From positions 62,001-126,000 of the forward strand of contig NZ_CALNVW010000030.1 of the NCBI RefSeq assembly GCF_940670765.1: a DNA stretch of 64,000 nucleotides, read 5' to 3'. Made by a program: the position numbers and the translations under genes. Within the stretch, counting starts at the first letter, position 1. Every line of letters starts with the position of its first letter. The notes under the pieces are model-generated. The model had not been told where the DNA came from and did not search any database. It was given only the letters and a program-made list of their open reading frames with translations. Source of the stretch: Streptomyces sp. A 4/2. Lineage in GTDB: Bacteria > Actinomycetota > Actinomycetes > Streptomycetales > Streptomycetaceae. Below are positions 43,985-51,268 of the stretch, piece by piece.

Positions 43985-44851
43985 TCAGTCTCGCAGGTAC
44001 GACGGGAAGGCCCCCGCGCCCGCCGCGGTGACCACGAAGTCGCGGACGAGCTCGGTGAGCCGTTCCACGCCCTCGGCGCCCAGGTGCGCGTACGGTGCCA
44101 GGTCGAGCCGGTCCGTCTGCGACTCGATGTCCTTGCGGAGCTGGATCCCCGCCTCGGTGAGCCCGTCCCCGGCGTCCATGAGCCCACGTCCGCGCAGTCG
44201 TTCCGCGGCGGAGTCCCAGTCCTCCTGGCCCCAGCCCCGGGTGGTGAGGAGCCAGCTGCGGGCCATGCCCTTGCCGGTCGCGGTGTGGCTCACGAGCGCC
44301 TCCAGCGGGCCCATTCCGGCAGTGAGCAGCACCGCGAGATGCCCGTCGCCGCGGTGTTCGCGCAGCAGTGTCGCCGCGTGCCAGAGCGCCAGATGCGGCT
44401 GCTCGGGCACCGGCAGATCGGCATGGGCGGAGTACAGCGGCCGGGCGTGTCGGGTACAGGCCTCGGTGGCCCGCTGCGCGAGCCGCGCGGCCTCCGCCAT
44501 TTCGGCGGAGGCTACGGCCTCCTCGCCGAGCACCCGGCGCAGCGTGCGGTCCGCGGCGCGCAGCCGGGCGCCGAGCACGGCCTCGGGCGAGGCCGTCTCC
44601 CACACCGCGGGGACGTACCGGGCGATCAGCTCGGGGTTGAAGTTGTAGAACGCGGCGGCGATCGTGCCGGGCCCCACGGCCCCCATGGCGGCGCCCCGCG
44701 CGCCGAAGTAGGCGGAGCCCGCGTCGTCGACCCCGATTCCGGCGAGCTCCTCGGTGAATTCGGGGGAGAAGAACACCGTCGAGTGCAGGGGGTTGAGCAC
44801 GTTGTGGCAGCGACGGCCGGCACGGGGCGGGAGAGAGGTCATGAGCCGCAT
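43985..44851 (-). CDS. SCO6745-family protein (helix-turn-helix, SalK-like)
   Basis: 288 residues from the ATG at 44851 (a second ATG three codons later is equally possible). It is an all-helical protein: RRCHNVLNPLHSTVFFSPEFTEELAGIGV at the start, Ala-rich middle helices (GPGTIAAAFYNFNPELIARYVPAVWE), and a winged-helix-like segment near the end (SAAERLRGRGLMDAGDGLTEAG). I recognise it as the family named after SCO6745, whose biochemical role is undescribed. It is transcribed divergently from the GlxA-type regulator across a 121-base gap. Confidence 0.7.
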   Translation of the reverse strand: MRLMTSLPPRAGRRCHNVLNPLHSTVFFSPEFTEELAGIGVDDAGSAYFGARGAAMGAVGPGTIAAAFYNFNPELIARYVPAVWETASPEAVLGARLRAADRTLRRVLGEEAVASAEMAEAARLAQRATEACTRHARPLYSAHADLPVPEQPHLALWHAATLLREHRGDGHLAVLLTAGMGPLEALVSHTATGKGMARSWLLTTRGWGQEDWDSAAERLRGRGLMDAGDGLTEAGIQLRKDIESQTDRLDLAPYAHLGAEGVERLTELVRDFVVTAAGAGAFPSYLRD

Positions 44852-44972
44852 GTTACTGACGGGTTGATGCACGGGGAAGGGTCGGGCCGGTACACGGGGT
44901 GGAGAGCCGATGGCAGGAAAGGTGGGAAGTTCGTCATTGCGGCCACCACCAAGGCCGCGAATGATGAGAGGC

Positions 44973-45965
44973 ATGCCTCAGCGATCCGTGCTGGTCGTCC
45001 TCTTCGACGATCTGCAGAGCCTGGATGTGACCGGCCCGGTGGAAGTGTTCTCGGGTGCCGGACAGGTGCGGGGGGAGCCGTACCGGATCCGTACGGCCTC
45101 CGTCGACGGTTCCGCCGTCCGTACCTCCAGCGGCCTCACCCTCGTCCCGGACGGCTCCCTGGCCGATGCCGACGACCCGCACACCCTGCTGGTCCCCGGC
45201 GGCCGGGGCACCCGCCACCCCGACCCCCGGCTGACCGACTGGCTGCGCGAGCACGCCCCGCGCGCCGAGCGCATCGTCTCCGTCTGCACGGGGGCACTGC
45301 TGCTCGCCGCGGCCGGACTGCTGGACGGCCATCGGGTCACCACGCACTGGTCCGTCTGCGACCACCTGTCCAGGTCGTACCCCTCCGTGGACGTCGACCC
45401 GGATCCGATCTTCGTGCGGGACGGGAAGCTCGCCACCTCCGCCGGAGTCACCGCGGGCATCGATCTCGCGCTCGCCCTGGTCGAGGAGGACCACGGCCGG
45501 GACACGGCACTGACCGTCGCCCGGCACCTCGTCGTCTTTCTCCGACGCCCCGGCAACCAGGCCCAGTTCAGCGCGCAGCTGGCCGCGCAGACAGCCCGGA
45601 GCGAACCGCTCCGTGAGGTCCAGCAGTGGATCAGCGAACACCCGGGCGGCGATCTGTCGGTCGAGTCCCTCGCCGCCCGCGCACGCCTCTCACCCCGGCA
45701 CTTCGCCCGCGCCTTCCACGCGGAGACCGGCACGACGCCGGGCCGGTACGTGGAACGCGTCCGCCTGGAACAGGCCAGACGCCTTCTGGAGGACACGGCG
45801 GCCGGCGTCACGGAGATCTCCCGCGCCTGTGGCTACGGCACCCCCGAGGCCATGCGCCGCGCCTTCGTCAGGGCGCTCGCCACCGCACCCGCCGAATACC
45901 GTCGCCGCTTCCGCGCCGCGCCGTCCGGCAGCACCCCACCCGTCGTCCCCTGTCCCGTCGGCTGA
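44973..45965 (+). CDS. GlxA-family regulator (DJ-1/PfpI domain + AraC helix-turn-helix)
   Basis: 330 residues from the ATG at 44973; ATGs at 44961 and 44964 are alternatives. An N-terminal class I glutamine amidotransferase-like domain (about 1-190; VLVVLFDDLQSLDVTGPVEVF, LLVPGGRG, VSVCTGALLLAAAGLLDG) is followed by an AraC-type double helix-turn-helix (about 220-320; LSVESLAARARLSPRHFARAFHAETG, VTEISRACGYGTPEAMRRAF). GlxA-type regulators sense metabolites through the DJ-1-like pocket. A stand-alone DJ-1/PfpI gene follows after 10 bases, so the two form an operon. Confidence 0.9.
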   Translation: MPQRSVLVVLFDDLQSLDVTGPVEVFSGAGQVRGEPYRIRTASVDGSAVRTSSGLTLVPDGSLADADDPHTLLVPGGRGTRHPDPRLTDWLREHAPRAERIVSVCTGALLLAAAGLLDGHRVTTHWSVCDHLSRSYPSVDVDPDPIFVRDGKLATSAGVTAGIDLALALVEEDHGRDTALTVARHLVVFLRRPGNQAQFSAQLAAQTARSEPLREVQQWISEHPGGDLSVESLAARARLSPRHFARAFHAETGTTPGRYVERVRLEQARRLLEDTAAGVTEISRACGYGTPEAMRRAFVRALATAPAEYRRRFRAAPSGSTPPVVPCPVG

Positions 45966-45975
45966 AAGGCACCCC

Positions 45976-46611
45976 GTGCAGATCGCCATCGTCCTCTTCG
46001 ACCGCTTCACCGCACTCGACGCGGTCGGCCCCTATGAAATGCTCAGCAGCATCCTGGGCGCCGAGACGGTCTTCGTCGCCGAGCGGACCGGGCCGGTACG
46101 CAACGAGAGGGGCACCCTCGCGCTCGTCGCGGACAAGAGGCTCGACGAGGTGCCGCACCCCGACATCGTCGTGGTGCCGGGCGGCCCCGGGCAGTCCGCC
46201 CAGATGGAGAACGAGGCGCTGCTCGGCTGGCTGCGGACGGCGGACAGCACCAGCACCTGGACGACCTCGGTGTGCACCGGCTCACTGCTGCTGGCGGCGG
46301 CGGGTCTGCTCAAGGGGCGCCGCGCCACCTCGCACTGGCTGGCGCTCCCCACGCTCAGCACGTTCGGAGCCGAGCCGACCGGCGAACGCGTCGTCACCGA
46401 CGGCAAGTTCATCACCGCGGCCGGGGTGTCGTCCGGCATCGACATGGGGCTCACCCTGGTCGGCCGGATCGCCGGTGACGAACACGCCCAGGCCGTCCAG
46501 CTGCTCACCGAGTACGACCCGCAGCCCCCGTACGACGCGGGCTCGCCGCAGAAGGCCCCCGCCGCGCTGGTCGAGAAGCTCCGGAACAGAAGCCGTTTCA
46601 TCCTTCAGTGA
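45976..46611 (+). CDS. DJ-1/PfpI-family protein
   Basis: 211 residues from a GTG (GAAAGG upstream) ten bases after the GlxA-type gene. It is a single DJ-1/PfpI domain with IAIVLFDRFTALDAVGPYEML at the start, VVVPGGPGQSAQM and the nucleophile-elbow Cys in TSVCTGSLLLAAAG, followed by ATSHW. Its sequence is similar to the N-terminal domain of the regulator next door, so it may have arisen by partial duplication and could act on the same ligand, for example as an isonitrile hydratase-like or glyoxalase III-like enzyme. Its end overlaps the convergent enoyl-CoA hydratase gene by 14 bases. Confidence 0.85.
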   Translation: MQIAIVLFDRFTALDAVGPYEMLSSILGAETVFVAERTGPVRNERGTLALVADKRLDEVPHPDIVVVPGGPGQSAQMENEALLGWLRTADSTSTWTTSVCTGSLLLAAAGLLKGRRATSHWLALPTLSTFGAEPTGERVVTDGKFITAAGVSSGIDMGLTLVGRIAGDEHAQAVQLLTEYDPQPPYDAGSPQKAPAALVEKLRNRSRFILQ

Positions 46612-47365
46612 CGGCCGGACTCCAGGTGAACCGGGGCTCGCGCCGCTCCAGGAAGGCGGTGACCCCCTCCACGGGGTCGTCGGCGGCGCGGGCCCGCGCC
46701 CGCCAGTACGCGTCCCGGTCGCCCCGCCCGTCGGCGAACTCCTTGGCCGCGGTCTGGGTCAGCTGCGAGCGGGACACCAGCACCCGGCTGAACTCGGCGA
46801 TGCGCCGGTCGAGTTGACCGGAGGGCAGTACCTCGTCCACCAGCCCGGTGCGCAGCGCCCGGTCGGTTCCGATCAACTCGGCCGAGAACAGCAGGTACTT
46901 GGCGGTCGCCGGGCCCACCAGCGACACCAGCCGGGCGGTGGACGGAGCGGGGTAGACGATCCCGAGCTTCGCGGGGGTCACCCCGAAGGAGGCTCCCTCC
47001 TCCGCGAACCGGAGATCGCAGGCAGCCGCCAACTGGCAGCCGCCGCCCACGCAGTACCCGCGCACGGCGGCGATCGTGGGCTTGGGGAATCCGGCGAGTG
47101 CCTCCTCGGCTCCGACCGCGAGCCGCTGAGGTTCTTCCCCGGCCGCACCGGGACCACGCAGTGTCGATATGTCGGCGCCCGCGCAGAACGTGTTCCCCGC
47201 GCCGGTCAGTACCATCATCCGTACGGCCGGGTCGGCGGCCAGTGTGTCCAGCAGCCCGGGGAGGGCCCGCCACATCCCGGCCGTCATGGCGTTGCGCTTG
47301 GCGGGGTGGCTGATCACGACGGTGGCGACCCCGTCGGCGACGGTGTGCTCCAGCTGCGGTTCCAT
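46598..47365 (-). CDS. enoyl-CoA hydratase/isomerase family protein
   Basis: 255 residues of the crotonase fold: ATVVISHPAKRNAMTAGMW near the start, the oxyanion-hole segments FCAGADISTLRG and RGYCVGGGCQLAAACDLRFA, and GIVYPAPSTARLVSLVG where hydratases often have catalytic Glu. The second catalytic Glu region reads VTPAKLGIVYP, so one of the two usual Glu residues is absent and the enzyme may be an isomerase or hydrolase of the superfamily. It stands alone, and its upstream region carries the unusual repeats at 47411-47519. Confidence 0.85.
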   Translation of the reverse strand: MEPQLEHTVADGVATVVISHPAKRNAMTAGMWRALPGLLDTLAADPAVRMMVLTGAGNTFCAGADISTLRGPGAAGEEPQRLAVGAEEALAGFPKPTIAAVRGYCVGGGCQLAAACDLRFAEEGASFGVTPAKLGIVYPAPSTARLVSLVGPATAKYLLFSAELIGTDRALRTGLVDEVLPSGQLDRRIAEFSRVLVSRSQLTQTAAKEFADGRGDRDAYWRARARAADDPVEGVTAFLERREPRFTWSPAVTEG

Positions 47366-47410
47366 GGCCGGATGCTATCGGGGCCGAATCCGCGGACGTC
47401 ATCGGCGGAT

Positions 47411-47441
47411 GCTGTCCGCAGGCATCTGCTGTCCGCAGGCA
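47411..47441. repeat. direct repeat in the intergenic region
   Basis: gctgtccgcaggca occurs at 47411-47424 and again at 47428-47441, and degenerate copies of 'gctgtccg' continue to 47487. The stretch from 47398 to 47520 therefore looks like short-unit repeat DNA rather than coding sequence. Confidence 0.75.
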
Positions 47442-47489
47442 GCGCCCGAGGATGCCGTTCGTGGATGTCGTCCTTGGACGCTGTCCGTA

Positions 47490-47519
47490 GACGTCTCCGT
47501 AGACGTCTACGGAGACGTC
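47490..47519. promoter_or_regulatory. perfect 30-bp palindrome
   Basis: Bases 47490-47519 equal their own reverse complement over all 30 positions, with GACGTC at both ends and at the exact centre (arms GACGTCTCCGTAGAC). It lies in the 314-base gap between the divergent enoyl-CoA hydratase and anti-sigma-type genes, 160 bases before the latter's ATG. It could be a high-affinity operator or a cruciform/hairpin; no T-tract follows. Confidence 0.6.
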
Positions 47520-47679
47520 AGAGAGAGACCGGCATCGGTCATGCGCGCGCTACGATGCAGCAAATCCAGTCGAATTGCGTCGATAGGCGCTGACTTCTGT
47601 TCAGCTGCCCGGCACCGACCCGGTCATTCCCAACACTCGTCGTGTGGTCACCATCGAGCGCGAGGGCGGGAGCCGGGAC

Positions 47680-48183
47680 ATGGAGAGCCGCGGGAGCAAC
47701 AGCCCGCCCGACCCGGCAGTCGCCGACCCCCTGCCGTACGAGGGTGTCTGGCGGTTCACCGCTCCCGCGGTGGACGTCTCCGTACCGCAGGCGAGGCACG
47801 CCGTACGCGATCTGCTGGAACGCCAGCAGGTCCCGGTCGGCGGCGACACCGTCCAGGGCCTGCTGCTGATCGTCTCCGAACTCGTCACCAACGCCGTACG
47901 GCACGCCGCGCTGCTCTCACCGGAGATCGCCGTGGAGGTGGCCGTCGGGACATCGTGGATCCGGGTGTCCGTCGAGGACAACCACCCCTACCGGCCGAAG
48001 GCGCTGGAGGCGGACCACGGTCAGACGGGCGGCCGGGGGCTGATGCTCGTACGGGAGATCACCGGGGAAGCGGGCGGGACCTGCGGGGTCGAGCAGACGG
48101 CGAACGGCGGCAAGGTCGTCTGGGCCGCCCTGCCGCTCGTCGTCACCGTCACCAGCCCCCGTTCGACCCCGTCAGCTCTCTGA
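47680..48183 (+). CDS. ATP-binding protein, anti-sigma regulatory factor type (HATPase)
   Basis: 167 residues from the ATG at 47680 (GGGAG upstream); a GTG at 47644 would add 12 residues. The GHKL-type ATPase fold shows an N-box LLIVSELVTNAVRHA, a G1-type DNHPYRP and a G2 box TGGRGLMLVREI, as in the large Streptomyces set of RsbW-like proteins. These bind anti-anti-sigma partners or act as small serine kinases. No partner sigma or anti-anti-sigma gene is adjacent. The 3' end overlaps the convergent idi gene by 35 bases. Confidence 0.8.
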   Translation: MESRGSNSPPDPAVADPLPYEGVWRFTAPAVDVSVPQARHAVRDLLERQQVPVGGDTVQGLLLIVSELVTNAVRHAALLSPEIAVEVAVGTSWIRVSVEDNHPYRPKALEADHGQTGGRGLMLVREITGEAGGTCGVEQTANGGKVVWAALPLVVTVTSPRSTPSAL

Positions 48184-48709
48184 CCGCGGGGCGCGCCGCG
48201 TCCAGCACCGTCATGAACCACGAGGAGAACGGCGCCGAGGCGTGCCGCTCGGCCAACTCCGCGGCGGTGACGAAGGCCGTGTCGTCGACCTCCTCGGGGT
48301 CCGGACGCAGCGCCGCCTGCGCCAGCCCGACGAAGAGGTGGTTGAACTCCTGCTCCACCAGGCCCGAATCGGGGTCCGGGTGGTTGTAGCGGACCGTGCC
48401 CGCCTCGGCGAGCAGTGCGGGCGAGATGCCCAGCTCCTCGTACGTACGACGGGCCGCCGCCGCGAAGGGGGACTCGCCCGGATACGGGTGCCCGCAACAG
48501 GTGTTGGACCACACTCCGGGGGAGTGGTACTTGCCGAGCGCCCGACGCTGGATCAGCAGCCGCCCCGACTCGTCGAAGAGGAACACCGAGAAAGCCCGGT
48601 GCAGCTGACCCGGGGCCTGGTGGGCGGAGAGTTTCTCCGCCGTCCCGATGGTCCTGCCGCTCTCATCGACCAGTTCGAGCATGATCGCTTCTGCTGCGCC
48701 GTTCGACAT
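48149..48709 (-). CDS. idi: isopentenyl-diphosphate delta-isomerase, type I
   Basis: 186 residues from the ATG at 48709, preceded by AAGGATGG; two in-frame ATGs just upstream are alternatives. The Nudix-like fold has the type I motifs: the essential Cys in NTCCGHPYPGES, the Nudix box AARRTYEELGI, and the catalytic Glu in VEQEFNHLF. It interconverts isopentenyl and dimethylallyl diphosphate. The hopanoid operon begins 10 kb downstream on the other strand, and the type I isomerase supplies its C5 starter, although MEP-pathway organisms do not strictly need it. A terminator isolates it from the upstream cation-efflux gene. Confidence 0.9.
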   Translation of the reverse strand: MSNGAAEAIMLELVDESGRTIGTAEKLSAHQAPGQLHRAFSVFLFDESGRLLIQRRALGKYHSPGVWSNTCCGHPYPGESPFAAAARRTYEELGISPALLAEAGTVRYNHPDPDSGLVEQEFNHLFVGLAQAALRPDPEEVDDTAFVTAAELAERHASAPFSSWFMTVLDAARPAVRELTGSNGGW

Positions 48710-48791
48710 AACCATCCTTCGCATCGGGCGTCACCGGCTCCTCAGTCTGCCGTACAAAAGCGGCTTGTCCGCACTTCGGAGCGCAAGACGT

Positions 48792-48830
48792 GTCGGTGCC
48801 CCCGCCGCACCGTGCGGCAGGGGCACCGAC
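48792..48830 (-). terminator. terminator after the cation-efflux gene
   Basis: A 19-bp inverted repeat with a single mismatch (48792-48810 and 48812-48830) lies in the 259-base gap between the CDF gene and idi. As transcribed on the minus strand it follows the CDF stop by about 140 bases and precedes the idi promoter region. The rest of the gap shows no gene. Confidence 0.7.
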
Positions 48831-48968
48831 CGGACTATCAGAATTCGCCGGTCGCCGGGAAACCGGTCCGGCTGCGGGGGCACCGTGCGGGAGCGGCGCA
48901 ACCACATTCCCCGCCGTTTCCACCAGGTGCAACGAGCCTGTCGCGCAAGGGGTTTCACCCGTGCACTC

Positions 48969-49910
48969 TCAGTGACAGAGCTTCGCCTCGTGCTCCGCGT
49001 GGCCGCCCGGCTCCAGTTGGAACGTGCAGTGCTCGACATCGAAATGATGGCCGAGACAGCCCTGCAGCTCGTGGAGCATCTTCTCGTGCCCGATCGAGTC
49101 GAGGACATCGGGACTGACCACCACGTGCGCGGACAGGACCGGCATTCCCGAAGTGATCGTCCACACATGGAGATCATGGACGTCGGCCACACCGGGCAGG
49201 GCCAGGATGTGGGCCCGTACCTCTGCCATGTCGACGTCCTTGGGTGCCGCTTCCAGCAGGACGTCGAGCGTCTCGCGCAGCAGCTTGACCGTACGCGGGA
49301 CGATCATGAGACCGATCACGATCGAGGCGACCGGGTCGGCCGCCTGCCAGCCGGTCGTGAGGATCAGCCCGGCCGCGATCAGTACCGCGACCGAACCGAG
49401 CGCGTCCGCCAGCACCTCCAGATAGGCGCCCCGGACATTGATGCTCTCGCTCTGCCCCCTGACGAGAATGGACAGCGAGATCATGTTGGCGACCAGCCCG
49501 ATGAGACCGAAGACGATCGTCAGGCCGCCCGCGGTGTCGGCCGGGGTGATGAACCGCTGGATCGCCTCGTAGAGGACGTACCCCCCGACGCCCAGTAGCA
49601 GCAGACAGTTGGCGAGCGCCGCGAGGATCTCCGCCCGTGCGTAGCCGAAGGTGCGGTTCCCGCCGGCCGGGCGGTTGGCGAAGTGGATCGCCAGGAGCGC
49701 CATGGCGAGCCCGAGGGCGTCCGTCGCCATGTGCGTGGCGTCCGCGATCAGTGCCAGCGAGTCGGCCAGCAGGCCGCCGGTGATCTCCACCACCATCACG
49801 ACCAGCGTGATGCAGAGCGCGATACGCAGCCGCCCCCGGTGGGCGGCCCCCGCGGTGCCCGTCGGGGGCGGCCCTCCGTGCGTATGCCCGTGGTCGTGCC
49901 CAGCCCCCAT
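48969..49910 (-). CDS. cation diffusion facilitator (CDF, CzcD/ZitB-like) exporter
   Basis: 313 residues: a His-rich cytoplasmic N-terminus (GHDHGHTHGG), six transmembrane helices between about 28 and 205, and a C-terminal cytoplasmic domain (PRTVKLLRETLDVLLEAAPKDVD, VADVHDLHVWTITSGM) with a His-rich end. Helix 2 carries the metal-site pair H-x-x-x-D in ADATHMATDALG. In helix 5 the equivalent site reads E-V-L-A-D, Glu where zinc exporters such as CzcD have His, which may shift metal preference. It exports Zn2+, Co2+ or a similar ion in exchange for protons. Confidence 0.9.
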   Translation of the reverse strand: MGAGHDHGHTHGGPPPTGTAGAAHRGRLRIALCITLVVMVVEITGGLLADSLALIADATHMATDALGLAMALLAIHFANRPAGGNRTFGYARAEILAALANCLLLLGVGGYVLYEAIQRFITPADTAGGLTIVFGLIGLVANMISLSILVRGQSESINVRGAYLEVLADALGSVAVLIAAGLILTTGWQAADPVASIVIGLMIVPRTVKLLRETLDVLLEAAPKDVDMAEVRAHILALPGVADVHDLHVWTITSGMPVLSAHVVVSPDVLDSIGHEKMLHELQGCLGHHFDVEHCTFQLEPGGHAEHEAKLCH

Positions 49911-50010
49911 GAGGAACCACCTTCCGGATCGTGAGCGTTCCTGTCCGAGAGGTCAGCTAACTACGGGGTAGGGGTATCGGGCAACACGGGACTGAACACC
50001 GTTGTCAGCT

Positions 50011-50044
50011 GCTCTGACCTGCGGAAATGATTGCAGGTCAGAGC
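50011..50044 (-). terminator. terminator at the end of galE
   Basis: A perfect 12-bp inverted repeat (GCTCTGACCTGC, 50011-50022; GCAGGTCAGAGC, 50033-50044) with a 10-base loop spans the galE stop codon (50038-50040) and should end its minus-strand transcript. Confidence 0.75.
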
Positions 50045-51039
50045 CTTGCGACCGGCAGCTCGCCCCGCGCGTCGGGGTGTCGCAGACACCAGCCCTGCCA
50101 GGCCGAATCGACCATCTCGCGCACCCCGCGCGACGCCGACCAGCCCAGCTCGCCGCCGATCAGCTCGGCCGACGCGACGGCCTTCGCGGCGTCGCCGGGG
50201 CGGCGCGGCCCGATCACGGGAGGCAGCGCCCGCCCGCTGACCTCGCCCACCAGGTCGGCCAGCTCGCGTACCGATACGCCCTCGCCGCTGCCGATGTTGA
50301 CCGTCAGGTCCCCGGAGTGGCCGTCGGCGGACAGCTTGCGGGCCACGGCGAGATGGGCGTCGGCGAGATCGGCGACATGGATGTAGTCACGCACGCAGGT
50401 GCCGTCGGGGGTCGCGTAGTCGTCGCCGAAGATCAGCGGGTGCTCGCCGCGGGTCAGCCGGTCGAAGAACATCGGGATGACGTTGTACACCCCGAGGTCG
50501 GCCAGCTCCGGAGCCGCCGCTCCCGCCACGTTGAAGTAGCGGAGGCAGGCCGTGGACAGCCCGTGCGCCCGGCCCGCCGCCCGGACCAGCCACTCGCCCG
50601 CCAGTTTCGTCTCGCCGTACGGATTGATCGGGGCGCAGGCGGTCGACTCGGGGATCAGCTCCGCGTCCGGCACGCCGTAGACGGCGGCCGACGAGGAGAA
50701 CAGGAACCGCCGTACCCCCGCCGCGACCACGGCTTCCAGCAGCACCGTCAGGCCGTACACATTGTCCCGGTAGTAACCCAGCGGCTGCTCGACGGACTCA
50801 CCGACCTGCTTCCTGCCCGCGAGATGCACCACACCACTGACCTCGTACCCGGCCAGCGCCGCATCGAGGAGGCCGCGGTCCAGCACCGATCCGCGGACGA
50901 GGGGGACACCGTCCGGGAGCCGCTCGGCCAGGCCGCTGGAGAGATCGTCGAGGACGACCACCCGCTCGCCGGCCGCCGCCATCGCGCGCACCACGTGCGC
51001 CCCGATGTACCCCGCCCCACCTGTGATCAGCCATGTCAT
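50038..51039 (-). CDS. galE: UDP-glucose 4-epimerase
   Basis: 333 residues from the ATG at 51039 (GGGTGG upstream; a GTG three codons earlier is possible). The short-chain dehydrogenase fold has the NAD motif TGGAGYIGAHVV, the catalytic Ser/Tyr region FSSSAAVYG, and YxxxK in NPYGETKLAGEW, plus TVNIGSGEGVSVREL. It interconverts UDP-glucose and UDP-galactose. It lies divergent from the phosphodiester/glycan export operon and could supply UDP-galactose to its glycosyltransferase, although that link is an inference. It is terminated by the hairpin at its 3' end. Confidence 0.9.
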   Translation of the reverse strand: MTWLITGGAGYIGAHVVRAMAAAGERVVVLDDLSSGLAERLPDGVPLVRGSVLDRGLLDAALAGYEVSGVVHLAGRKQVGESVEQPLGYYRDNVYGLTVLLEAVVAAGVRRFLFSSSAAVYGVPDAELIPESTACAPINPYGETKLAGEWLVRAAGRAHGLSTACLRYFNVAGAAAPELADLGVYNVIPMFFDRLTRGEHPLIFGDDYATPDGTCVRDYIHVADLADAHLAVARKLSADGHSGDLTVNIGSGEGVSVRELADLVGEVSGRALPPVIGPRRPGDAAKAVASAELIGGELGWSASRGVREMVDSAWQGWCLRHPDARGELPVARL

Positions 51040-51268
51040 ACCGGCCACCCTATAGATCCCCGGGGGCCGCGGTTTGTGGGGCGAGGCATCGATCGATCAT
51101 GATGACCGCGGCAGGTTGCGCACAGCCCGGCCCGGTCTTTTCGGGACGTAAACGGCCCGTGAACTCCTGCTTCCGTCCATCCGATAGCCTCTGCCGACAT
51201 GCCGCCCGCCCCTGCTGGGAACGGGCCGTCTCCGCGTGTGTCACGCCAGCTCCAAGGAGTGAGTTCGT

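Noticed and set aside
47490..47519. The 30-bp palindrome as a simple rho-independent terminator
   Set aside because: It lies between divergent genes, where no transcript needs to end, and no T-tract follows; an operator or structural element is more likely.
49965..49977. CsoR/RcnR operator before the cation-efflux gene
   Set aside because: The GGGGTAGGGGTAT tract is a direct rather than inverted repeat, so it does not fit the known dyad; kept only as a remark.
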